Origin: Anaerolentibacter hominis
GTDB lineage: Bacteria > Bacillota > Clostridia > Lachnospirales > Lachnospiraceae
DNA length: 64,000 nucleotides
Assembly (NCBI RefSeq): GCF_032380675.1
Contig: NZ_JAWDIX010000001.1
Coordinates: 1,912,706-1,976,705 of the forward strand
Direction: 5' to 3'
Part shown: positions 24,955 to 33,624 of the stretch, piece by piece
Layout: each line of letters begins with the position of its first letter
Numbering within the stretch: the first letter of the stretch is position 1
Made by a program: the position numbers and the translations under genes
The notes under the pieces: generated by a model
Databases searched by the model: none
The model's input: the letters and a program-made list of their open reading frames with translations, nothing else
Told to the model about the DNA's origin: nothing

Positions 24955-26559
24955 TTATAACTGAGGTCCTGCGGAAACTAAAGCTTTTCCTGCTTCATTG
25001 CCCTCATATTTTGCAAAGTTCTTGATGAAACGCTGTGCCAGATCTTTCGCTTTCTCTTCCCACTCAGCAGCGTTCGCATAGGTATCGCGAGGATCAAGAA
25101 TTGCAGGATCTACGCCCGGAAGCTCGGTCGGAATTTCAAAGTTGAAGTATGGCAGCTGTTTGGTCGGAGCATTTGCAATCGCACCATCCAGAATAGCATC
25201 AATGATACCACGGGTATCACGGATGGAGATACGTTTTCCAGAACCATTCCAGCCGGTGTTAACAAGATATGCTTTTGCACCGCTCTGCTGCATTCTCTTA
25301 ACAAGCTCCTCTGCATATTTGGTCGGATGCAGCTCCAGGAATGCCTGTCCGAAACAAGCGGAGAAGGTAGGAGTCGGCTCTGTGATGCCGCGCTCTGTAC
25401 CTGCAAGCTTAGCTGTAAAGCCGGACAGGAAGTAATACTGTGTCTGTTCCGGAGTCAGAATAGATACCGGAGGAAGAACGCCGAATGCATCTGCTGACAG
25501 GAAAATAACATCCTTTGCTGCCGGAGCTGCGGATACGGGACGTACAATCTTCTCAATATGGTCAATCGGATAAGATACACGGGTATTCTCCGTTACGCTC
25601 TTATCGTCGAAATCAATCTTGCCTTCTGCGTCCAGAGTAACATTTTCCAGAAGCGCATTGCGTTTGATCGCATTGTAGATGTCCGGCTCAGATTCTTTGT
25701 CAAGGTTGATAACTTTCGCATAGCATCCGCCTTCAAAGTTAAATACGCCGTTGTCATCCCAGCCGTGCTCGTCATCACCAATGAGAAGACGTTTCGGATC
25801 TGTGGACAATGTGGTCTTGCCGGTTCCGGAAAGGCCGAAGAAAATAGCGGTATTCTCGCCGTTCATATCCGTGTTGGCAGAACAGTGCATGGAAGCAATG
25901 CCCTTTAACGGCAGATAGTAGTTCATCATGGAGAACATACCCTTCTTCATCTCGCCGCCGTACCATGTGTTAACAATAACCTGCTCGCGGCTGGTAATAT
26001 TGAACATAGAAGTAGTCTCAGAATTCAGACCCAGCTCTTTGTAGTTCTCAACTTTTGCCTTGGAAGCATTGTATACAACGAAATCCGGTTTGAAGTTTTC
26101 CAGCTCTTCGTCGGTAGGCTGGATGAACATATTCTTAACGAAATGAGCCTGCCAAGCAACCTCAACGATAAAACGGATTGCCATACGGGTGTCTTTATTT
26201 GCTCCGCAGAATGCGTCTACAACAAAAAGTCTCTTGTTGGAAAGCTCTTTCACAGCGATATCTCTTACTGTGTCCCACGCCTTCTGGCTGGCCGGATGGT
26301 TATCATTCTTATATTCATCAGAAGTCCACCATACAGTATCTTTAGAGTTCTCATCCATGACAATAAATTTGTCTTTCGGGGAACGTCCTGTATAAATACC
26401 GGTCATAACATTGACAGCGCCAAGTTCGCTGACCTGTCCTCTTTCAAAACCTTCCAGTTCCGGTTTGGTTTCTTCTGCAAACAACACCTCAAATGAAGGA
26501 TTGTGAACGATTTCTTTTACTCCGATAATGCCGTACTGACTTAAATCAACATTTGCCAT
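24955..26559 (-). CDS. pckA: Phosphoenolpyruvate carboxykinase (ATP)
   Basis: A 534-residue enzyme interconverting oxaloacetate plus ATP with phosphoenolpyruvate, CO2 and ADP. It has the kinase-1a loop GLSGTGKTTLS, the metal-binding DDEHGWDD region, TGRSPKDKF near the N-terminus and NTGWNGSGKR. The length is normal for the ATP-dependent class. In anaerobic fermenters it often runs in the carboxylating direction towards succinate, which is inference here. The gene is monocistronic, with promoter and terminator. Confidence 0.97.
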   Translation of the reverse strand: MANVDLSQYGIIGVKEIVHNPSFEVLFAEETKPELEGFERGQVSELGAVNVMTGIYTGRSPKDKFIVMDENSKDTVWWTSDEYKNDNHPASQKAWDTVRDIAVKELSNKRLFVVDAFCGANKDTRMAIRFIVEVAWQAHFVKNMFIQPTDEELENFKPDFVVYNASKAKVENYKELGLNSETTSMFNITSREQVIVNTWYGGEMKKGMFSMMNYYLPLKGIASMHCSANTDMNGENTAIFFGLSGTGKTTLSTDPKRLLIGDDEHGWDDNGVFNFEGGCYAKVINLDKESEPDIYNAIKRNALLENVTLDAEGKIDFDDKSVTENTRVSYPIDHIEKIVRPVSAAPAAKDVIFLSADAFGVLPPVSILTPEQTQYYFLSGFTAKLAGTERGITEPTPTFSACFGQAFLELHPTKYAEELVKRMQQSGAKAYLVNTGWNGSGKRISIRDTRGIIDAILDGAIANAPTKQLPYFNFEIPTELPGVDPAILDPRDTYANAAEWEEKAKDLAQRFIKNFAKYEGNEAGKALVSAGPQL

Positions 26560-26600
26560 CTTCTATATACCTCACTTTCATTTTTTTAAAACTACGATCT

Positions 26601-26629
26601 ATTATCTCATTTCACGAAACAAAAGTCAA
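26601..26629 (-). promoter_or_regulatory. Promoter of pckA
   Basis: On the minus strand TTGACT (26629-26624) and GATAAT (26606-26601) are 17 bp apart, about 40 bp before the ATG. Confidence 0.75.
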
Positions 26630-26718
26630 TATGAACAAGGTCGAAAAAGATGCAAAACAGGCCCCTTTTGCTGCACCATCTATGAAAAAAACAGAATCGT
26701 TTCCTTTCAGCCGGCTTT

Positions 26719-26747
26719 CCGGGAAAGTGCCGCGGCCTTTCCCGGAG
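26719..26747. other. Second hairpin downstream of tsf
   Basis: TCCGGGAAAG and CTTTCCCGGA are perfect ten-base arms around TGCCGCGGC. It follows the tsf terminator on the minus strand and may be a back-up terminator or a 3' end stabiliser. Confidence 0.5.
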
Positions 26748-26756
26748 AAAAACCCA

Positions 26757-26797
26757 AAAAACCCCTGCAAACGGCGTATTCACACCATCTGCAGGGG
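26757..26797 (-). terminator. Terminator of rpsB-tsf
   Basis: On the minus strand CCCCTGCA and TGCAGGGG pair around a 20-base loop and are followed by five T. It is 27 bp after the tsf stop. Confidence 0.75.
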
Positions 26798-26823
26798 TCT
26801 GTCCTTTACAGGATACGGTTCAA

Positions 26824-27756
26824 TTACTGGCCCATCTGTTTTGCAACTTCTTCTGCAAAGTTTTCTTCTTTTTTCTCCAGGCCTTCACCGGTCTCATAGC
26901 GCACGAAACCTTTGATCTTGATGTCTGCATTATTCGCCTTTGCAACATCTTTCACATAAGCGCCTACGCTCTGCTTGCCGTCTTCAGCTTTTACATAAAT
27001 CTGATCCAACAGACAGATTTCTTTTAATTCTTTATTGATACGGCCCATTACCATGCCGCTGATGATCTTATCATTGGCATCCGGCTTCTCATTCTTTGCC
27101 TGAGCGGTAAGGATTTCTTTCTCTTTCTCAATGTAGTCGGCTTCCACTTCATCTCTGCTTGTATAAACAGGCTTGATCGCTGCAACCTGCATTGCAACAT
27201 TCTTAGCCATCTCTTTTACTTCGTCATTGACAACGTTGGTTTCAACGTCAACCAAAACACCGATCTTGCCGCCCATATGTGTATAGGAAGCAACAAAACC
27301 ATTCAGTTCCTCCACCTGGGTGAATCTTCTGATGTGCATGTTCTCGCCGATTACCGCGATCTGTCCGGCCAGCGCTTCATTTACACTCTTTGCTGTATCA
27401 AACTTCCAGGGCTCAGCCAGAAATGCATCAATATCAGCCGCACCGGTCTCGAGAGCCTGCTCTGCAACCTGTGCTACATAATCCTGAAATTTCTCATTCT
27501 TGGCAACAAAGTCTGTCTCAGCGTTAACTTCCACAACAACAGCCTTCTTGCCGTCCTCTGTGCACAGGATCTTGCACAGACCTTCTGCTGCAATACGGCC
27601 TGCTTTCTTCTGTGCGGTAGCCAGTCCTTTTTCTCTCAGGAACTCAACTGCCTTGTCCATATCTCCCTCGGTTTCGGTTAGTGCTTTCTTACAATCCATC
27701 ATACCGGCACCGGTTAATTCTCTTAATTCTTTTACCATGGATGCTGTAATTGCCAT
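26824..27756 (-). CDS. tsf: Elongation factor Ts
   Basis: A 310-residue guanine nucleotide exchange factor for EF-Tu. The N-terminal UBA-like part is present (SMVKELRELTGAGMMDCKKA) and the TDFVAKNE motif that contacts EF-Tu follows (ETDFVAKNEKFQ). The ATG at 27756 is preferred because TTGGAGGAAG lies upstream; a longer frame begins inside that site. It follows rpsB by 31 bp in the standard order. Confidence 0.97.
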   Translation of the reverse strand: MAITASMVKELRELTGAGMMDCKKALTETEGDMDKAVEFLREKGLATAQKKAGRIAAEGLCKILCTEDGKKAVVVEVNAETDFVAKNEKFQDYVAQVAEQALETGAADIDAFLAEPWKFDTAKSVNEALAGQIAVIGENMHIRRFTQVEELNGFVASYTHMGGKIGVLVDVETNVVNDEVKEMAKNVAMQVAAIKPVYTSRDEVEADYIEKEKEILTAQAKNEKPDANDKIISGMVMGRINKELKEICLLDQIYVKAEDGKQSVGAYVKDVAKANNADIKIKGFVRYETGEGLEKKEENFAEEVAKQMGQ

Positions 27757-27787
27757 TGTATCTTCCTCCAATAATCCAAACTCTATA

Positions 27788-28540
27788 TTATTCTGCTGCT
27801 TCCTCAGCTGCTGCGATTTCCTCTTCTCCGGTTACTTCCTCAGCGTCAGCGTACTGCTCACCCTGATTCGCCTCGATCACGGCATCAGCCATCTTCGCAA
27901 CAATCAATTTTACGGCTCTGATTGCATCATCATTGCCCGGGATCACATAATCCAGCTCTTCCGGATCACAGTTCGTATCAGCGATTCCGATCAGCGGAAT
28001 GCCCAGTACGTGTGCTTCCTGAACACAGATTCTCTCTTTTTTCGGGTCAACAACAAAAATTGCATCCGGGATGCGTTTCATTTCCTTGATACCGCCAAGG
28101 TTCTTCTCCAGTTTTGCCCACTCTTTTTTCAGAGCGATAACTTCTTTCTTGGGAAGAACTTCAAATGTTCCGTCTTCGGACATTTTCTCGATTTTTTTCA
28201 GTCTGTTGATTCTGCTCTGGATTGTCTTAAAGTTGGTCAGCATACCGCCCAGCCATCTCTCATTTACATAGAACATCCCGCAGCGCTCTGACTCGGATTT
28301 GATAGAATCCTGAGCCTGTTTCTTCGTACCAACGAAAAGAATCGTGCCGCCGTCTGCCACAATATCCTTGATCGCATTGTAAGCTTCGTCAACTTTACCT
28401 ACAGATTTCTGAAGATCGATGATATAGATACCATTTCTCTCTGTGTAGATGTACGGAGCCATTTTAGGGTTCCATCTTCTTGTCTGGTGTCCGAAATGTA
28501 CACCTGCTTCCAATAACTGTTTCATTGAAATAACGCTCAT
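27788..28540 (-). CDS. rpsB: 30S ribosomal protein S2
   Basis: A 250-residue ribosomal protein with the S2 opening MKQLLEAGVHFGHQTRRWNP and the second signature PDAIFVVDPKKE. The C-terminus is a Glu/Ala-rich tail, common in Firmicutes. Of two close ATG codons, 28540 fits best: GGAGG lies nine bases upstream. It is first in rpsB-tsf and has a leader of about 135 bases that could carry S2 autoregulation, though I see no proven structure. Confidence 0.97.
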   Translation of the reverse strand: MSVISMKQLLEAGVHFGHQTRRWNPKMAPYIYTERNGIYIIDLQKSVGKVDEAYNAIKDIVADGGTILFVGTKKQAQDSIKSESERCGMFYVNERWLGGMLTNFKTIQSRINRLKKIEKMSEDGTFEVLPKKEVIALKKEWAKLEKNLGGIKEMKRIPDAIFVVDPKKERICVQEAHVLGIPLIGIADTNCDPEELDYVIPGNDDAIRAVKLIVAKMADAVIEANQGEQYADAEEVTGEEEIAAAEEAAE

Positions 28541-28683
28541 TTTCATATACCTCCAAATGGTTTTTTCTTCCGCATGCGTCGTCTCGCCGTCAGGCTTGTA
28601 CAAAGACTCATTCGTTCGCCAAATGCTCCCGCTTTATCCAAGCACCCTGCCGGAAATCAACATACGTGCAGTCTTACCGATAT

Positions 28684-28712
28684 ATAATAGCACAATAGAA
28701 ATATGAAAGCAA
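28684..28712 (-). promoter_or_regulatory. Promoter of rpsB-tsf
   Basis: On the minus strand TTGCTT (28712-28707) and TATTAT (28689-28684) are 17 bp apart. Confidence 0.65.
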
Positions 28713-28756
28713 GCAGATTTTTTATAACCGGCAGTTCAAGAGTATGCCCTTTTTCT

Positions 28757-28794
28757 AACAAACGTCGGCAGGCTTCGCGAGCCGTCTTATTGTA
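28757..28794 (+). repeat. Dispersed intergenic repeat, copy A
   Basis: A 38-bp element beginning AACAAACGTCGGCAG and ending GCCGTCTTATTGTA. It matches copy C (50569-50606, opposite strand) at 35 of 38 positions. The middle can fold through CGGC and GCCG. Confidence 0.75.
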
Positions 28795-28801
28795 ATCAAA
28801 T

Positions 28802-28833
28802 AATCCGGGCAGATGCTTTCCATCGCCCGGATT
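28802..28833 (-). terminator. Terminator of codY operon
   Basis: AATCCGGGC and GCCCGGATT pair with a partly paired middle (GATG/CATC). It lies 15 bp after the stop of the small membrane protein gene. Confidence 0.8.
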
Positions 28834-28847
28834 TGTCTTATTTTCAT

Positions 28848-29054
28848 TTATCGTCTTGCAAATAAAGAACGCTTCCAGTCTTTTACCTTCCGATAGGAAG
28901 TTTCCGGCAATGCCCCGATCAGTTCAAAGCAGAGCGCCAGGCCAAGCAGGAGACCCATAACCGCCTCCGGCATCTGAAAAAACTGTTTTAATACGAGCGT
29001 GAGTCCAAATAACAAAAGCCCGATTCTTAATTCCATCCGCAATTCTCTTTTCAT
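28848..29054 (-). CDS. Small membrane protein downstream of codY
   Basis: A 68-residue protein with two hydrophobic segments (about 10-25 and 29-48), a basic N-terminus and a basic C-terminal tail (KVKDWKRSLFARR). AGGAAGAGCTC precedes the ATG. It starts 30 bp after the codY stop and ends at the shared terminator, so it is cotranscribed. I do not recognise the family. Confidence 0.8.
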   Translation of the reverse strand: MKRELRMELRIGLLLFGLTLVLKQFFQMPEAVMGLLLGLALCFELIGALPETSYRKVKDWKRSLFARR

Positions 29055-29084
29055 GAGCTCTTCCTTCTATTATAATATAGCAGA

Positions 29085-29858
29085 CTATTTTTCTTTCATC
29101 TTTTTCAGTTCTTCGAATACTACATCATTTAAAACCTTGATGTAAGTTCCCTTCATACCGGATGATTTGGATTCAATAACTCCGGCGCTTTCAAATTTAC
29201 GCAGAGCATTGACAATAACCGAACGGGTGATTCCCACACGGTCTGCAATCTTGCTGGCAACCAGAATCCCTTCATTGCCGTCCAGCTCCTCAAAAATATG
29301 TGTGATCGCTTCCAGTTCGGAGAAGGATAACGTACCGATCGCAGATTTCACAATCTGAACCTTACGAACTTCCTCCGCGTTTTCTTCGTTGACAGAACGA
29401 AGCATCTCCAGACCGACTACAGTCGTACCGTATTCACTCAGAATAATATCGTCGATCAGATACTGGGCATCCATCTTATACAAAAACAGCGTTCCCAGAC
29501 GTTCCCCCGCAATATCAATCGGGGTAATAATCGCCTGATATCTCTCCACATTTTCAAACTCAAATCCCAGAGTAAGAAGGTTAACATTCTCCTTTGTGGA
29601 TAATACATTCAGGAAACGCTCATTGAGCATAGTGTCAATATGCCCTCCTACATTGTCCTTGATCAGTTCCTTGATATCCGCAATATCTTCCCGATTCTTA
29701 ATTCCCAGTACCTTGCCTTTTTTACTGATAACCAGAATATTGGACTCCAATATTTCACTCAGCACCTCGCAGATGTCATTAAACACAACCTTGTGAGAAC
29801 TGTTGTTATGCAGCAGTTTGTTAATCTTTCTGGTTTTATCCAATAACTGTACACTCAT
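29085..29858 (-). CDS. codY: GTP- and branched-chain amino acid-sensing repressor CodY
   Basis: A 257-residue global repressor of nutrient-limitation genes. The N-terminal GAF domain (from LLDKTRKINKLLH) binds isoleucine, leucine or valine; the C-terminal winged helix is IADRVGITRSVIVNALRKFE. Its usual targets include ilvB, so it may add a second layer to the T-box control of ilvBN, although I found no convincing CodY box there. topA lies upstream after 414 bp. A weak CodY-box-like sequence precedes its own start. Confidence 0.97.
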   Translation of the reverse strand: MSVQLLDKTRKINKLLHNNSSHKVVFNDICEVLSEILESNILVISKKGKVLGIKNREDIADIKELIKDNVGGHIDTMLNERFLNVLSTKENVNLLTLGFEFENVERYQAIITPIDIAGERLGTLFLYKMDAQYLIDDIILSEYGTTVVGLEMLRSVNEENAEEVRKVQIVKSAIGTLSFSELEAITHIFEELDGNEGILVASKIADRVGITRSVIVNALRKFESAGVIESKSSGMKGTYIKVLNDVVFEELKKMKEK

Positions 29859-30253
29859 TCGCTTTCACCCTCCATGCCAGCCGGAATCATTCTAATGTAT
29901 TCCGACAATTCAAATGTTTCTCTCTGTAAAGCCAAAGGTCTGTCCGTGTGATAATCCGCACAGAACCTTGGTTTATCAATATATTGCAGCATATTGACAC
30001 AATTGCAAAACTGCTCATTGCGTTTATCATAGCATGAATAATTAGAAAATACAATAGCTCATGGCGAATTAACAAACTTTTCAGACATATTGCATATATT
30101 TACCAAATGCCGGTCGGTTTTCCCTCTGCTTTTTGAGCTTTCTGCCAGTATTCCGGCATATTTTATGCTGCTTTATACACAAAAGAGACAAGTCATTGCA
30201 AAGCCGTCTTATTGCAGCAAACGGCGGCATGATTTCGCACGGCCGTCTTATTG
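29859..30253. other. Intergenic region between topA and codY
   Basis: This gap holds no gene that I can support. A minus-strand TTGATA-17-GATTAT pair near 29945-29975 may be the codY promoter (weak). The 3' part holds a tandem, imperfect copy of the dispersed repeat. Confidence 0.5.
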
Positions 30254-30255
30254 CA
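30198..30255 (+). repeat. Dispersed intergenic repeat, copy B with partial duplicate
   Basis: A full copy at 30217-30255 begins GCAAACGGCGGCATG and ends GGCCGTCTTATTGCA. A partial copy of the end (GCAAAGCCGTCTTATTGCA) precedes it directly at 30198-30216. It is more diverged than copies A and C but keeps the same order of blocks. Confidence 0.6.
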
Positions 30256-30282
30256 AAAGAAAAAGACAGGCCTCAGCCTATC
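30254..30282 (-). terminator. Terminator overlapping the topA stop codon
   Basis: On the minus strand GATAGGC and GCCTGTC form a 7-bp stem (one G-T pair) around TGAG and are followed by TTTTTCTTTT. The TGA stop of topA lies in the stem-loop. Confidence 0.7.
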
Positions 30283-32338
30283 TTCCTCTTATCTTGTCTA
30301 TAACCGCAGTTTTCATTATTGCACACCAGATTGGAGCCTTTTTCCACTAAAATGTCACCGCACTCCGGACATCTTTCGGTGGACGGCTTCTGCCATGACA
30401 TAAAGCTGCATTCCGGATTATCCTCACATCCATAATACTTTCTGCCTTTTTTCGTCTTGCGGATGACTACCTCTTTTCCGCATACCGGACAGGGAACTCC
30501 GATCTTTTCCAGGTAAGGTTTCGTATTCCTGCAGTCCGGAAATCCGGGACAGGCCAGAAACTTTCCGTGGGGGCCGTATTTGATTACCATATTGCGGCCG
30601 CATTCTTCGCAGATTACATCCGTAACCTCATCCTCTATCTTAATGGATTCCAGTTCCTTCTCCGCATTCTGAACCGCTTCCTCCAGATCCGGATAAAAAT
30701 TGGAGACAATCGTCTTCCAGTTAACGGTACCTTCCTCCACACAGTCCAGAAGGCCCTCCATATTGGCGGTAAAGTTCACGTCCACGATGCTCGGAAAAGC
30801 TGTCATCATAACCGTATTCACCGCTTCACCCAGCTCCGTCACATAGAGATTTTTGTTTTCCTTGGCCACGTACCGTCTTGCCTGAATCGTTGTGATTGTG
30901 GGCGCATACGTGCTGGGGCGGCCGATTCCCAGCTCCTCCAGTGTTTTTACAAGTGATGCCTCTGTAAAATGAGCCGGCGGCTGTGTAAAATGCTGTTTGG
31001 GTTCCATCTCCTGCACGGTGAGCACGGCGCCTTTTGTGACAGATGCGGATAATGTATTTGTTTTTTCCTTATCCTCTTCTCTGGCATATACGCTCATGAA
31101 ACCTTCAAATTTTAATTTGGAGGCCGCCGCCGTGAAACGGTAACCGCCGCCGTCAATCTTGACGGATGTAGTCTCATAGACAGCCGGCTTCATCCGGCTT
31201 GCCACAAACCGTTTCCAGATCAGCTGATAAAGACGGAACTGATCTCTGCTGAGGGAATCCTTCATCGCAGCGGGCGTATGATCCACATAGGTAGGACGGA
31301 TCGCCTCGTGGGCATCCTGTATCCTGCCCCTGCTCTTGACTTCCTTCTGTCCTCCCTGCACGAATTCGCTGCCGTAGTTTTGCAGAATGAACTCTTTTGC
31401 GGCCCCGTCTGCTTCCTCGGAGACACGGGTTGAATCCGTACGCAGATACGTAATCAAACCAACCGTCCCGTTGCCCTTGATATCAATACCTTCATAGAGC
31501 TGCTGGGCCAGGCGCATCGTCTTCTGAGTAGTAAAGTTCAGAGTCTTGCCCGCCTCCTGCTGCAGCGTACTGGTAGTAAAAGGTATCGGGGGCTGCTTTA
31601 TCCTCTCCCCGATCTTTGTATCCGTTATCTGATACTCCGCTCCATCCAGGTCTTTTAAGACAGTATCCATCTCTTCTTTGGAACGGATATCCAGCTTCTT
31701 ATCGCCTTTGCCGTAAAAATGGGCGCTCAGCGGTTTCTTATCCCCGTCCACATGAAAATCAGCATCCAGTATTCCTCCGGTAAAAATGCGTTGATCTCTT
31801 CTTCCCGGTCACAGATAATTCTAAGCGCCACCGACTGAACACGCCCGGCACTTAAGCCTCTCTTAATTTTTTCCCACAGAAGCGGGCTGATGGTGTATCC
31901 CACCATTCGATCCAGCACACGTCGGGCCTGCTGGGCATCCACCAGCTTCATATCTATTTTTCTGGCCTGTTTGATCGAAGACTTAACCGCCGTCTTGGTG
32001 ATCTCATTGAACGTAATACGGCTGGCCTTTTTATCATCCAGGTTCAGCGTGTTGTACAAATGCCAGGAGATAGCCTCTCCTTCCCGGTCAGGGTCAGTTG
32101 CGAGATAGACTTTATCTACTTTCTTCACTTCTTTCCTCAGCTTGGCCAGCAGATCTCCCTTTCCTCTTATCGTGATATATTTTGGTTCAAAATTATTGGC
32201 AAAATCAACACCCATCTGGCTTTTCGGCAAATCCCTCACATGACCGTTCGATGCCACCACTTCATAATTAGAACCCAAAAACTTTTTGATTGTCTTCGCC
32301 TTGGCAGGCGACTCCACAATGACTAAGTATTTTGGCAT
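30273..32338 (-). pseudogene. topA: DNA topoisomerase I, frame broken in this sequence
   Basis: Two overlapping frames together encode a full topoisomerase IA. The first (32338-31727) holds the Toprim domain (YLVIVESPAKAKTIKKFLG, ATDPDREGEA) and runs out of family similarity after FLPEEYW. The second (entered just after, ending 30273) holds the catalytic tyrosine region (LITYLRTDSTRVS) and three C-terminal zinc-finger units (CEECG, CPVCG, CPECG). The switch is near 31764-31768. The span is 2066 bp, which is two bases over a whole number of codons, so one base (or four or seven) seems to be missing. TopA is normally essential, so an assembly or sequencing error is more likely than gene loss. 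Confidence 0.88.
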
Positions 32339-32438
32339 ATATTCTCTCCTTATTTAACTGCTGCGTTAACCCTCTTATTAGTTCTATATACGCAATACCG
32401 GAAACATAATTAATATTTCCTCAAAATTTTATATTTAT

Positions 32439-33593
32439 TTATCCACGTTCTTTTACGTATTTACTTCCGGCAGTCTGCCGGATATAATTCTTTAATTCCA
32501 GGCTTAGAAGGCTTTGCATCACATCATATACCTCCATACCCGTCTCATCCACAACATCTTGTACACTTTTGGGCAACAAGTCTAAACAAGCATACACCAT
32601 TTCTTCTTTCGAATCAAGTATCAATTCATTTTTCATTATTTTCTTCTCTACACCCTTTGTACTAAGAAACATCTGTCCTGTGCTTTCCTCCCCCAGTCTG
32701 CAATCCTTTTCAAATCCATATTTTTCCATCGTCAGACTGTTTAGGATATCCACCGGGCTGCCCACAGGTTCAGCCCCCATTTTGATCAGATTATTGCAGC
32801 CCTCGCTCAGCAGATCTGTTATTCTTCCCGGTATTGCAAACACATCCCGTCCCTGTTCCAGCGCCATATCCGCTGTGATGAGAGAGCCGCTTTTCCTTCG
32901 GGCCTCCACAATTAAAATCCCATCGCACAGACCGCTGATAATCCGGTTCCGCATTGGGAAATGACAGGCAAGGGGCGGCGTTCCCGGAGGAAACTCAGAG
33001 ATAATTCCTCCCCTCGTTTCCATTTCCTGATATAAGTCCTGATTTTGTGCAGGATAGCAGATATCCGCGCCGCACCCCAATACGCCGCATGTGTAGCCAT
33101 TCCCATTTAAAGCGCCCCGATGAGCCGCCGCATCAATGCCTCTGGCTAGGCCGCTGATAATCTGAACCTGACAGGAGGCCAGTTCTTCCGCAAATTCTTC
33201 TGCAATCGTTCGCCCGTAATTGGTGCAGTTTCTGGCCCCCACAACAGCCAAAGACGGCTTGTCATCCTCCGGCAGATTCCCTTTATAATAGAAGCAAACC
33301 GGACAATCACAGATTTCCTTCAAACCGGCCGGATATCTCCCGTCCTCCAGCGTCAGCAGAGAAATTTCTTTTTTCTCCATTTCTTCCAGTATTCTGGCCG
33401 TTTCTCCATTTCTTCCGGAGCGAAGCAGCACCGCCCGGTCCCGTTCCGTCAATCCCGGAACGGGCAGCAGTTCCTTTTCCTGTGCCATATAAATTCTCTC
33501 CGGCGTATGAAACCATTCCAGAAGTCTGTGTCTCTTCCGGTTTCCGATACCCTCTAAACTCCCAAGCCATAACCAGTATTCTTCCCGTTCCAT
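32439..33593 (-). CDS. dprA: DNA-processing protein DprA (Smf)
   Basis: A 384-residue protein that loads RecA on incoming single-stranded DNA during transformation. An N-terminal SAM-like region (LEGIGNRKRHRLLEWF) precedes the Rossmann-like domain with GARNCTNYGRTIAEEFA, GLARGIDAAAHRGAL and SGSLITADMALEQGRDVFA. The C-terminus is a winged helix (LPKSVQDVVDETGMEVYDVM). It lies between comM and topA, the usual clostridial order. Confidence 0.95.
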   Translation of the reverse strand: MEREEYWLWLGSLEGIGNRKRHRLLEWFHTPERIYMAQEKELLPVPGLTERDRAVLLRSGRNGETARILEEMEKKEISLLTLEDGRYPAGLKEICDCPVCFYYKGNLPEDDKPSLAVVGARNCTNYGRTIAEEFAEELASCQVQIISGLARGIDAAAHRGALNGNGYTCGVLGCGADICYPAQNQDLYQEMETRGGIISEFPPGTPPLACHFPMRNRIISGLCDGILIVEARRKSGSLITADMALEQGRDVFAIPGRITDLLSEGCNNLIKMGAEPVGSPVDILNSLTMEKYGFEKDCRLGEESTGQMFLSTKGVEKKIMKNELILDSKEEMVYACLDLLPKSVQDVVDETGMEVYDVMQSLLSLELKNYIRQTAGSKYVKERG

Positions 33594-33624
33594 CCTTCGC
33601 CTTTCTGCTTTTTAATATGTATCA

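Noticed and set aside
29870..29900. CodY box before codY
   Set aside because: The best match to the AATTTTCWGAAAATT consensus has about five mismatches, too weak to call.
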